Notes under the pieces: model-generated | What the model saw: only the letters and a program-made list of their open reading frames with translations | What the model was told of the DNA's origin: nothing | Database searches by the model: none | Position numbers and translations under genes: made by a program | In this document: in pieces, positions 24,619-36,659 of the stretch | How positions within the stretch are numbered: the stretch's first letter is position 1 | How the letters are laid out: every line of letters begins with the position of its first letter | From: DATARH01 sp050246595 | Lineage (GTDB): Bacteria > Pseudomonadota > Alphaproteobacteria > ATCC43930 > CGMCC-115725 | Direction of reading: 5' to 3' | DNA: 64,000 nt | Assembly (NCBI GenBank): GCA_050246595.1 | Contig: JBFWVT010000005.1 | Location: 70,758 to 134,757, forward strand

Positions 24619-25691
24619 GACGCCGATCCGGGAGCCGCCCGGCCCGCAGCCGCCAGCATGGTGTTCAGCCGGTCGCGATAGGTGTGCCCGCCGGCGGCGA
24701 TGCATTGCCGGGCCGCCGCGGATAAACGGGTGCGTTCGGGGTCGTCGGCGAGCAAGGCCCGGGCCCTGACCGCGGCCTCGTCGGGTGTGCGAAAATAAAC
24801 GACCGCCTGCCCGTTCGGCCCGAATATCTCCCGGTGCTCTTCTGTGTCTTCGGCCAGCATAACGCCGCCAAGCGCCGCGATCTCGAAGCTGCGCATCACA
24901 TGCCCGTCCCGGTTGGCGCGCCGCACCAGGCAGAGATTGATCCGGGCCGAAGCGGTCAGGCGCGCCACCACCTCGGGCGGCTGAAGGCCCAGCGCATGGC
25001 GCCGGGTCGCCCGGCAGCGCTGCCAATAGCCGCCGACCAGCGCGACCGACAGACCGGATTGCAGGAATTGCGTGATGAACGCGATGCGGTCGCGATCGGC
25101 GCCGCCGACGAACAGCACGTCATGGCTCGGCGCGGCGAGCGGCTCTGCCGGCCCCGGAAAAAGCTCGTCGTCATAGCCGAACGGCAGGTGGCGCACATCG
25201 GCGACGCCGATATGACGGAAACATTCGAGATTTGCCGACCGGGTCGTGAACACGGCGTCGTATTCCGGCAATGCCCGCAAGTGCCAAGGCGCCCGCATCG
25301 CCTTGTTCCAGGGATCGTCGGTCGCGTAGTTGACGCAAACGATGCCCATGTCGCGCAGCCGGCGCAGCGCCGAGCTTGTCAGCGGCGCCGCCCCGGTGGC
25401 GATCAATAGCGCGGGATTCGTCTCGGCGCAGCCCGCGACCACCTCGGCCGAAAACGCATCAAGACGCGCCGGTCGGTGCCCAGCGAGGTGCCACAAGGCC
25501 GCGCGAAGCAGCCGGTTTGCGCGCATCGCGTCCCGCGTGTCGAACCTTGTCACGGAAATCCGCTGCCGCGCGGCGGCACGCGCCAAGCTCGCCCCGACAT
25601 GCGTCCCGTCGAAGGCGCCGACGATCGCCAACCCGTTGCCGCGCCGAACGGCGGCGCACCCGGTTCCGGCGGCATTCGCGCGGCCGGTCAC
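24615..25691 (-). CDS. CgeB-like glycosyltransferase
   Basis: The 358-residue protein has the features of the CgeB group: VNYATDDPWN (about 118-127), a DAVFTTRSANLECFRHIG stretch, the donor-domain start DVLFVGGADRDRIAFI and a C-terminal MRSFEIAALGGVMLAEDTEE with the conserved FE. Proteins of this group are GT-B glycosyltransferases found in spore-coat and surface-glycan loci. The start is GTG at 25691 in a GTGA overlap with the upstream stop; the frame remains open upstream but inside the neighbour's coding sequence. It overlaps the next gene by 4 bases. Confidence 0.8.
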   Translation of the reverse strand: MTGRANAAGTGCAAVRRGNGLAIVGAFDGTHVGASLARAAARQRISVTRFDTRDAMRANRLLRAALWHLAGHRPARLDAFSAEVVAGCAETNPALLIATGAAPLTSSALRRLRDMGIVCVNYATDDPWNKAMRAPWHLRALPEYDAVFTTRSANLECFRHIGVADVRHLPFGYDDELFPGPAEPLAAPSHDVLFVGGADRDRIAFITQFLQSGLSVALVGGYWQRCRATRRHALGLQPPEVVARLTASARINLCLVRRANRDGHVMRSFEIAALGGVMLAEDTEEHREIFGPNGQAVVYFRTPDEAAVRARALLADDPERTRLSAAARQCIAAGGHTYRDRLNTMLAAAGRAAPGSAS

Positions 25692-26926
25692 TGTGCCGCC
25701 GCCATGCCCCGAGCTTCGCCGGACCGGGGGACGAAGACGCCAACCGCGGCGAGCGCCGCCATCAGCCCGGCTTCGCACTCGGTATAACTCCACCGGGAAA
25801 TCAGGTCGCGGCTGGCCCGCCCCATGCGGTCGCGCAGCCCCGCATCGACCAGCAGCGGGAGCAGCGCATCGGCCAGGGCGGCCACGTTTCCGGCCGGAAA
25901 CACGCGCCCGTTGCCGCCGTCATGGACCAGATCAGGCACGCAGCCGATTTCGGAAGAAGCGACGACCGGCAGCCCGGCACACATCGCCTCGTTGATCGCC
26001 AGCCCCCACGGCTCGTCTGTCGCGGGCAGCACGAAGATATCGCAAGCGCCATAATAGCGCGGCAGCGCGGACTGATTGACAAAACCGGCGAAGCAGACAT
26101 TTCGCAAGCCAAGCGCCTGCGCCATCGCGCGCAACTCAGCCTCCATCTCCCCGGACCCGATCATCGCAAGCTGGAACGGAACGCGCTCCCTGTTCAGCAG
26201 CGCGGCCGCGCGCAGCAGGTCGTCGGGGTGCTTTCTCGGCTGGAATTTGGCGGCATAGAGGAGGATCGGACGGTCGTCGCCGACCCCGAGCGAGGCCCGC
26301 CTCTCGCGTCGCTCGAGGGCCGGCAGAAGGGACGCGCCTATAAACCGGCGATTATCGACGGCGTAAGGCATCGGGAAGATGCGGCTGTCCGGAACGCCCA
26401 TGGCTCGATGGAAATCGCGATTGGCCGATCCAATCGCCAGAACGGCGTCGAAGTGCCGGTAGAACGAGCCGATCAACACACGCCGCAACAGGCGCTTCGG
26501 ACCGGATCGCCGCAACCCGAGATGCGTTTCACAGCGCATCAGCACCGGGATTCGCGAGGCTTCTGCCGCTGCGGCGGCAAGCACCATTGCCGCCGGATTA
26601 TGGCCGTGCACGATCAGCGCGTCGAAACCGCCGGACCGGATGTCGCGCCACAGAGACGGCGCGACAATCGACAGGAACCCGGCCGGCTCGCCGCGTCGGT
26701 CGGCGCCGCGGACGAACCGGGCATCGTACCCCTCGACAAGATCGATATCCCATCGGATGCGCCGTCCAAAACCGCGATCGACACCCCCTCGCACCGAATG
26801 GTCCGAAAGATAGAGCGCGGTGATGCTCGCTTCCCAATTCCGGTTCAGATGCCGGTACAGAGGGGCAAAGTATTGAACCGGATGCGTGTGCAGAAACCCG
26901 ATCCTGATCGGCGCGGCGATCGTCAT
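25688..26926 (-). CDS. glycosyltransferase family 4
   Basis: The GT-B protein (412 residues from ATG 26926) starts MTIAAPIRIGFLHTHPVQYF, a usual opening in this group, and contains PYAVDNRRF, LLYAAKFQPRKHPDDLLRAA and FVLPATDEPWGLAINEAMCAGLPVVAS with the E-x7-E element. It is predicted to be a cytoplasmic, membrane-associated sugar transferase. A GTG at 26947, overlapping the upstream gene by 14 bases, is an alternative start; neither start has a strong ribosome-binding sequence. It overlaps the CgeB-like gene start by GTGA. Confidence 0.87.
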   Translation of the reverse strand: MTIAAPIRIGFLHTHPVQYFAPLYRHLNRNWEASITALYLSDHSVRGGVDRGFGRRIRWDIDLVEGYDARFVRGADRRGEPAGFLSIVAPSLWRDIRSGGFDALIVHGHNPAAMVLAAAAAEASRIPVLMRCETHLGLRRSGPKRLLRRVLIGSFYRHFDAVLAIGSANRDFHRAMGVPDSRIFPMPYAVDNRRFIGASLLPALERRERRASLGVGDDRPILLYAAKFQPRKHPDDLLRAAALLNRERVPFQLAMIGSGEMEAELRAMAQALGLRNVCFAGFVNQSALPRYYGACDIFVLPATDEPWGLAINEAMCAGLPVVASSEIGCVPDLVHDGGNGRVFPAGNVAALADALLPLLVDAGLRDRMGRASRDLISRWSYTECEAGLMAALAAVGVFVPRSGEARGMAAAQ

Positions 26927-26933
26927 GCCGGCG

Positions 26934-28151
26934 CTATCCGACGCCACCGGCCGGCGTCCGATCGTTCGTCTGCATGACCCCGTCGTCCTTTATTTCCGGC
27001 GCTTCGATCACCGAGGCGATGACGCGGCGAAACGCGGTGTCGTAATTCCAATCCGCCGCGATCCTGGCGCGTCCGCGCGCGCCCATGTCTCTGCGCGCCT
27101 CCGGGTGATCGATAAACCAGCCCAGCGCGGCTTTTATCGACGCGAGATCAGCCGGGTTGCAGGAACGCGCGTAGCCGGGAGCGGCAAACATCGCGCGCCA
27201 ATCGGGCAGATCGGAGACGAGCAGCGCCAGACCGGCCGCCATGTAGTCGAATGCCTTGTTCGAGGCGCCGGTCAGATATCGGATATTGAGGTCTTCGGCA
27301 TCGGCCGGAACGACGGCAAGACCGACATGCGCCTGCGCGGCAACGCCGAGCAGATCGCTTCGGGGGATCGGTCCCAGATAACGAACCGGCGCCTCCGGTC
27401 CGGAGCGGCAGCATCGTAACAGCCGCCTGATATGGCCCGCAGCGCCGGGCGCCTCGTATCCGGCGATCAACAGGCGCACGCGACCTGCGAATTGCCGGAC
27501 GGCTTCGATGACGGTCTCGGGCAGCAGAACCGGCGAGATGTTGCCGTGATAATACAGAAGCAGCTTCCCGTCGGGTTTCGCCTCCCGCACCGGCAGCTCG
27601 GCGCGGCGCGGCATGTTCCAGACGATGTGCAGCCGGTCATCGGACAAACCGAGTTCGGCTTGCGCGATGCGGGCGCGCGCCTCGTTCGGAAAAATCACCG
27701 CCGCGGCGCGGCACGCCGCCGCCCGGCGCAGCCGTGCCGGAAACGGGGACAGCGCCCCCGGTGTCGGAGTGTCGTGCTCATGGTAGACGAGACGCGCATT
27801 GGTCAGCCCGGATGCCAGCAACCCCGGTCCGGCCCCGAGCGGGTCCGAGACATAGACGAGATCCGGCCGCTTGCGGATCGCGAGAAGCGAAGCGGCGGCG
27901 GCGTAGGCGACGTAGGCTCCCCTGGTCATGACATGCGACGGCCGGGGCGCGGTGAGGTAAAGGTCGATCCCCGAATGCCGGGAGAATTCGAGACCCGTGC
28001 CGGCAATCGGCGCCGATAGCACGGATACGCGCCAGCCTGCCTCCGCCATCAGGCTCGCCGCATGGATGATCGGCGGGTAGCAGGCGGCATCGGCCGCCTG
28101 CACAAACAGGACATGCGGGCGTCTTTCGCGCTTCGGCGCGACCTCGGTCAT
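26934..28151 (-). CDS. glycosyltransferase, GT-B fold (family 4-like)
   Basis: The 405-residue protein has an N-terminal Rossmann-like region (PHVLFVQAADAACYPPIIHA) and RLVYHEHDTPTPG, and a C-terminal part with LLLYYHGNISPVLLPETVIE, VRYLGPIPRSDLLGVAAQAHVGL and NIRYLTGASNKAFDYMAAGL. The S/P-NK-FEY-type segment (SNKAFDYM) is common in GT-B enzymes acting on nucleotide sugars. The ATG at 28151 overlaps the upstream stop by ATGA. The far C-terminus (about 385-405) is poorly conserved in appearance. Confidence 0.83.
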   Translation of the reverse strand: MTEVAPKRERRPHVLFVQAADAACYPPIIHAASLMAEAGWRVSVLSAPIAGTGLEFSRHSGIDLYLTAPRPSHVMTRGAYVAYAAAASLLAIRKRPDLVYVSDPLGAGPGLLASGLTNARLVYHEHDTPTPGALSPFPARLRRAAACRAAAVIFPNEARARIAQAELGLSDDRLHIVWNMPRRAELPVREAKPDGKLLLYYHGNISPVLLPETVIEAVRQFAGRVRLLIAGYEAPGAAGHIRRLLRCCRSGPEAPVRYLGPIPRSDLLGVAAQAHVGLAVVPADAEDLNIRYLTGASNKAFDYMAAGLALLVSDLPDWRAMFAAPGYARSCNPADLASIKAALGWFIDHPEARRDMGARGRARIAADWNYDTAFRRVIASVIEAPEIKDDGVMQTNDRTPAGGVG

Positions 28152-29533
28152 CGCACACCGAGCGAGCGGTAAATCTCCGCCATCTCATCCGCGACCGCGT
28201 CGATCGTGCGCGGCGGGCGGATGCCTTCCCGCAATCGCGCGATCTCCTCCGGTCGATCCACGAGGTCGCGGATCACACCGGCCCATTCCACCGGATCGTC
28301 AGGAGGTACGAGCACCCCGTCAATCCCGTCCCCGACGAGTTCCGCAATACCGCCGAGCCGTGTTCCGAGCACCGGAACCCCCGCGTCGAAGGCTTCGAGC
28401 ACGACGAGCGGGCCGGTTTCGAGCCAGCGCGACGGGACGGCGACGATGTCGCACCCCCGCATCGCATCGCGCACCGCATCGGGGGGCAAGGCGGCCCGGA
28501 AGACGATGCGCCGGTCGCCGGCGGCGCGGCGTTCGAGCCGGGCAGCATAGGGTTCGGCGCCGGCCTGCCGCACGGCGAAAATATCGAGACGCAGCGGCGC
28601 CTCGGGAATGCGGCGCAGCGCGTCGATCAGGATGTCGATGCCTTTGGCCGGATCGAGCCGGCCGAAATAGCCGAGCCGCAGAACGCCTTGTTCCGCCTCG
28701 TCGCGAGCGAGTACGGGCCGGAGAGTCGGCAACGGGCCGTATCGCGCCAGACCCTGCCGGCAGAGTATCAGCTTGTCGTCCGGCACGCCGTTCAACCGCA
28801 GCAAATCGCGGACCCAGAGGCAGACCGCGACAACCCGATCCGCCTTGCGCATCAGATCGTGAAAGCGCCGCTGCGCCGCGCCGACCAGACCCGGCAGCCG
28901 AAGGGCGGCAGCCGCGCCTCCGGTCAGTCCAGCGTGCTCGACGACCCGGCCGATCCTCTCGGGCATACAGGCAACGAGATCGCGCAGCAGCGGCGGCATG
29001 CCGTGCGCGGCCAGTGTGCAGGCGGTGCAGCGGCGCCGGTCGAGCCTGCCGTCGCACGGGGACCGGCCCATCCGCATCATCGTGCCGCGAGCGCAGCTGA
29101 CGGTCGGCGTGTGGTACGTGAACACGACCTTTGCTCCGGCCGCGTGTGCCGCATCGACCAGCGCCTCGGAGACCGCGGCGGTGCGTGCGTGCAGATGCAC
29201 GATTCGGGGCCGAAGCCGTCCCAGCAGCTTGCCAAACGACTGCACGATGCGCCGGTCGGGCACACCGTAGGCCTGAGCAAGGTCGGGGCGGGGCTGGGTG
29301 GCGAGCCGGTAGACCGGCACCCCCGCATGCGCATAGACCCGATCGCAATCGCCGGGAGCGGCCACCGCGCTCGCGATGCCGCGAGGCCGCAGCGCGCCGA
29401 TCAGCGCGGCGACATGGATTTCGGTGCCGCCGACCGCGTCCGGGAAATAGGTGAACGGCACATGCAGAACCGCAGGGCGCGGGGTTTGGCAGGCGATCGG
29501 CTGCGCCTCTATCGGGGACCGGGCAGGCGGCAT
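28148..29533 (-). CDS. glycosyltransferase family 4 with Cys-containing insert
   Basis: The 461-residue GT-B protein opens its catalytic region with HVPFTYFPDAVGGTEIHV and has LRLGYFGRLDPAKGIDILID and VAVPSRWLETGPLVVLEAFDAGVPVLGT. Between the two domains (about 140-190) is an insert with SCARG, CDGRLDRRRCTACTLAAHG, containing several cysteines; inserts like this occur in a subgroup of large GT4 enzymes and may bind a metal. The ATG at 29533 follows AGGA at good spacing, and the gene overlaps the next by ATGA. Confidence 0.86.
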   Translation of the reverse strand: MPPARSPIEAQPIACQTPRPAVLHVPFTYFPDAVGGTEIHVAALIGALRPRGIASAVAAPGDCDRVYAHAGVPVYRLATQPRPDLAQAYGVPDRRIVQSFGKLLGRLRPRIVHLHARTAAVSEALVDAAHAAGAKVVFTYHTPTVSCARGTMMRMGRSPCDGRLDRRRCTACTLAAHGMPPLLRDLVACMPERIGRVVEHAGLTGGAAAALRLPGLVGAAQRRFHDLMRKADRVVAVCLWVRDLLRLNGVPDDKLILCRQGLARYGPLPTLRPVLARDEAEQGVLRLGYFGRLDPAKGIDILIDALRRIPEAPLRLDIFAVRQAGAEPYAARLERRAAGDRRIVFRAALPPDAVRDAMRGCDIVAVPSRWLETGPLVVLEAFDAGVPVLGTRLGGIAELVGDGIDGVLVPPDDPVEWAGVIRDLVDRPEEIARLREGIRPPRTIDAVADEMAEIYRSLGVR

Positions 29534-29537
29534 CCGG

Positions 29538-30524
29538 CTATCCTGCTGGTCCCATGCGTATCGACGTGCCGGTTCGACCGGCTCGCCGCAGCGCCCGGCG
29601 CGATATCGTCCACAGCTCGGCCAATCGCACGGCCGCTCTCTGACCGCTCACCGCCGCTGCGAGTTCGGCAACCCGATTGCGCCGGTCGATCGGCAGCCCC
29701 GATGCGCGCAACGCGTCCAGAGCATCGCGGAACGATCGATCGCGCGCGCGAAACAGCCCGTGCGCGGCGCCATTGTAGATCTCCGCCAGGGCCGCGCGCT
29801 GGTCGGCGGCAAGGCAACCGCGCGCCCGCCACAGCGCCTCGATCTGTGTGCCGTTCAGCAGCACATTGTTCCAGAAGCGGGCCGGGTCGCGCCGGGACGC
29901 GCTGTCCGGGCGCACCCGGTAGCGCGCGCCGAGATGGGCCGAGCGCGCAAAACGCGCTCCGTGGCACGCCGCGTCGAACAGAAACCGGGCATCCTGGATG
30001 ACCGGCAGATCGAGCCGAAACCCGCCGATCCTGTCGACCAGGCTGCGCCGATACATCAGCGCGGCGCAACTGGCCCAGACATGCGTCGCGCAGGCCACCT
30101 CCGGGTTGCCGGCGAGCGCCTCGATATCGACCGAGCGGACCGGTCCGTCGATCGGATCGGGTCCGTTCTGGACGAGGTCCTGCCAGTCGCAGACAACCAC
30201 ATCGGCGCCGGTCGCGACCGCCGTGGCCAGACGCTGCGCCAGGGTTCCCGGCAGCAGCAGGTCGTCGTCGTCGAGAAAAACGAGCCATTCTCCGGCGGTT
30301 TGCGCGATGCCGCGGTTGCGCGCCGCCGAAACGCCGCGGTTCGGCCCGGTAACGACGCACAGGCCGGGCCGGAATTTCTGTGCGATCGCGAGCGAGTCAT
30401 CGGTCGAGCCGTCGTCGATAACGATAATTTCGGTCTCCCGCCCCTCCTGAGCCAGCGCGCTTTCGATTGCCGTGCCAAGCGTCCTCGCGGCATTGAAACA
30501 GGGGATTATTACCGAGATGGACAC
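29538..30524 (-). CDS. glycosyltransferase family 2
   Basis: The 328-residue GT-A enzyme has MSISVIIPCFNAARTL, IIVIDDGSTDDSL and the metal-binding WLVFLDDDDLLLPG, all in the expected order in the first 100 residues. The C-terminal third is helical with many Arg/Ala residues and may contact the membrane. The start is GTG at 30524. Four bases separate its stop from the start of the next gene, so it is in the same transcription unit. Confidence 0.9.
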   Translation of the reverse strand: MSISVIIPCFNAARTLGTAIESALAQEGRETEIIVIDDGSTDDSLAIAQKFRPGLCVVTGPNRGVSAARNRGIAQTAGEWLVFLDDDDLLLPGTLAQRLATAVATGADVVVCDWQDLVQNGPDPIDGPVRSVDIEALAGNPEVACATHVWASCAALMYRRSLVDRIGGFRLDLPVIQDARFLFDAACHGARFARSAHLGARYRVRPDSASRRDPARFWNNVLLNGTQIEALWRARGCLAADQRAALAEIYNGAAHGLFRARDRSFRDALDALRASGLPIDRRNRVAELAAAVSGQRAAVRLAELWTISRRALRRAGRTGTSIRMGPAG

Positions 30525-30587
30525 GATGTCACCCGGCCGGCGCGACGATCTGAAACAGGCGGGAGGGCTATAAACATTGCGCGTTCT

Positions 30588-31508
30588 TTATCGCAACGCA
30601 AAGCGTGCACGCAGTCGCTTCGCTTTTGAAATGGCGCGACCGCGACGGCTGTTCCGCAGCCAGAGGGAGACCGGTTTTGTCAATTCAAGCGCGCATCGCA
30701 CCCAGGGCGTCTCCTGGTCTGCAAACCGGTACCAGGCGGCTTCGTAGAGGTTCGGATCCCGCAGCGGTACGGATTTGTGATGCCACGGCTTTGGGCCGGT
30801 GCCGTGCAACAGTGCCGCCTCGAAACTGCCGACATGGCTGAAGGGGTTGGCGGCCGAGGTCGCATACCATACATCCGGCGGGCCGATGCACGAAAACGCC
30901 GATTCCTCGTCCTGCAGCAGTGCGTTCAGGCAATCCTGATCGCACATCGGGAAGTAGGGAACCTCGAAAAACCCGTCGCCGCCGGCCGGCAGCGTTTGAC
31001 GGATAATCCGGTCCCAATCGGAGACCAGCCGCCGATCCCGTTCCATCTCGCCGCAGACAAGCCCGGCGTTGAAGTATATGTTTGTCGGCCGCGCTTCCAT
31101 CGCGCCGCTTCCCGAGTCCTCCAGACTGTCCATCCTGACTCTACGCCACAGGATGCGTCGCATATCGCGTTCGGGTATGATCCCTTCGGCGCAGAATACC
31201 GGACCCATCGCTACGGCGTCGGACAGCGCGTCCAGAATGGCGCGGTCCATGACAATGATGTCGGCATCGAGATACAGGAACGTGCCGACAGCGTGATCCA
31301 GCAGAAAGGCGGGTTTCCGGTTTATCGGCCGCAAGCTGTCGTCCGGCAACTCGTGACGGATAATCGGCGCGCCGGCCGCGATTTCGCAGCGCAGCTCGCC
31401 CTGACAACCGACATGAATCTGCCCGTCGAAGCCGGCCGCGCAAAGCGAGTTGCAGAGAGCGGCAAAGCCGTAAGCGTGGTCGCCGATCGCCAATGTGAAA
31501 ATGTTCAT
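30588..31508 (-). CDS. GT-A glycosyltransferase (GT8-like nucleotide-diphospho-sugar transferase)
   Basis: The 306-residue protein starts MNIFTLAIGDHAYGFAALCN and has TFLYLDADIIVM with a DxD at 81-83, then NIYFNAGLVCGE and CDQDCLNALL, a pattern found in GT8-like and related transferases. Near the C-terminus LLHGTGPKPWHH is the other typical segment (H-x-G-x2-KPW). It probably adds a hexose to the repeat unit. The gene has short intergenic gaps (63 and 35 bases) on both sides. Confidence 0.85.
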   Translation of the reverse strand: MNIFTLAIGDHAYGFAALCNSLCAAGFDGQIHVGCQGELRCEIAAGAPIIRHELPDDSLRPINRKPAFLLDHAVGTFLYLDADIIVMDRAILDALSDAVAMGPVFCAEGIIPERDMRRILWRRVRMDSLEDSGSGAMEARPTNIYFNAGLVCGEMERDRRLVSDWDRIIRQTLPAGGDGFFEVPYFPMCDQDCLNALLQDEESAFSCIGPPDVWYATSAANPFSHVGSFEAALLHGTGPKPWHHKSVPLRDPNLYEAAWYRFADQETPWVRCALELTKPVSLWLRNSRRGRAISKAKRLRARFALR

Positions 31509-31543
31509 TCGAGTCGGGGGTGTCGGCCGGCTCCGGAAGCAAA

Positions 31544-32830
<1,287 letters not shown>

Positions 32831-32842
32831 CTTACGCGCGGG

Positions 32843-33687
<845 letters not shown>

Positions 33688-33691
<4 letters not shown>

Positions 33692-34784
33692 GCCGGAGGG
33701 CAAACCCGTTCGACGGCGAGGCGGAGCCGCGCGGCAAATGCCTCCCGGCCGAAGCGCGCGCGGGTGCGATCGGCCAGCGATTGCGGACCCGGTCGGGGTC
33801 CGGTCAGCAGAAGATCGATTGCCGCCGCAAGGTCGTCCTCGCGGCCGAGCGCTGTTCCGAGTTCGCCGTCGGCCAGCGCATCGCAGGCGCCGCCGACCGC
33901 GAGGCCGAGGGCCGGCGTGCCGCAGGCCATGGCTTCGAGAAACGCGATGCCGAACCCTTCGCCGGTCGAAGGCATCACGAAAAGGTCGGCCATCCGGTAA
34001 GCCTCGACGAGCGTTTCCGGCGTCGCGGGGCCGACAAAACGCACGCGCTCGGCGACCTCAAACCGCCGCGCGACCGCGATCAGACGAGGGCGATCGTCGC
34101 CGTCGCCGATCACGACATAGGCGATGTCATGACCGCGCGCCACGAGTTCCGGGATTCCCTCGATCACCCGGTCATGCCCCTTGTATCGCTCGCGCGCCTC
34201 GAGGCGGCCGACCGTCAGCAGCACCCGGTTCGCGGCGAGTCCCCAGGCGCGGCGCAGCGCCGCGCCGTCGCCCGGTGTGAAGATGTCGCCGACCGTATTC
34301 GGCACGACAACAACCCGCTCGGGCGGCATCTCGGCCCAGGCGAGCACGGCGGCGCGCGTATGGCGCGACACGCTCAGCACCAGATCGGCCGCCTCGACCG
34401 CAACACGGCGCAAACGCGACGGGGCCGCCCAGACCTCGATCCCGTGCGTCTGCACGATCAGGCGGGCGCGCGAGAAACGGGCGATTGCCGCCGCGAGCGG
34501 CGCCAGATGCAGGTGGCCGCAGAAAACCAGATCGGGCTGGCACCGGAGCGCCATGGCAACGGCGCCGAGTGCGTAGCGCAGCCTGCCGCGGCGCGGCCGG
34601 GTCTGCGTTATCCGCTCGGGCGGGCTGACGGGTTCGCCCGGGTTGCGCGGCAGGACCGCGATCGCGGAAAACTCCGGCGAGGCGGCCAGCGCGGCGAGAC
34701 AATCGCAGTTGTATTGCGCGATCCCGCCGGTTCCGCCAAACGCGTCGGTAACCAGCGCCAGACACGACAGACCGGAGCCGCGTC

Positions 34785-34797
<13 letters not shown>
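33688..34797 (-). CDS. glycosyltransferase family 4
   Basis: The 369-residue protein starts MRRLRRGSGLSCLALVTDAFGGTGGIAQYN and carries LIVQTHGIEVW, VVPNTVGDIF, LLTVGRLEARERYKGHDRVI and FVMPSTGEGFGIAFLEAMACGTPAL, a good E-x7-E element. It is a GT-B enzyme likely adding a sugar to the glycan. The frame is open another 111 codons upstream, but that part lies inside the asparagine synthetase gene; ATG 34797 overlaps that gene's end by 13 bases. It overlaps the Wzm start by ATGA. Confidence 0.9.
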
Positions 34798-36599
<1,802 letters not shown>

Positions 36600-36659
36600 C
36601 GGTTGCTGCTTATCAAGCCGCCCTCCTGCGGAGCATCGAAAGGCGGTCCGCCCGCCCGC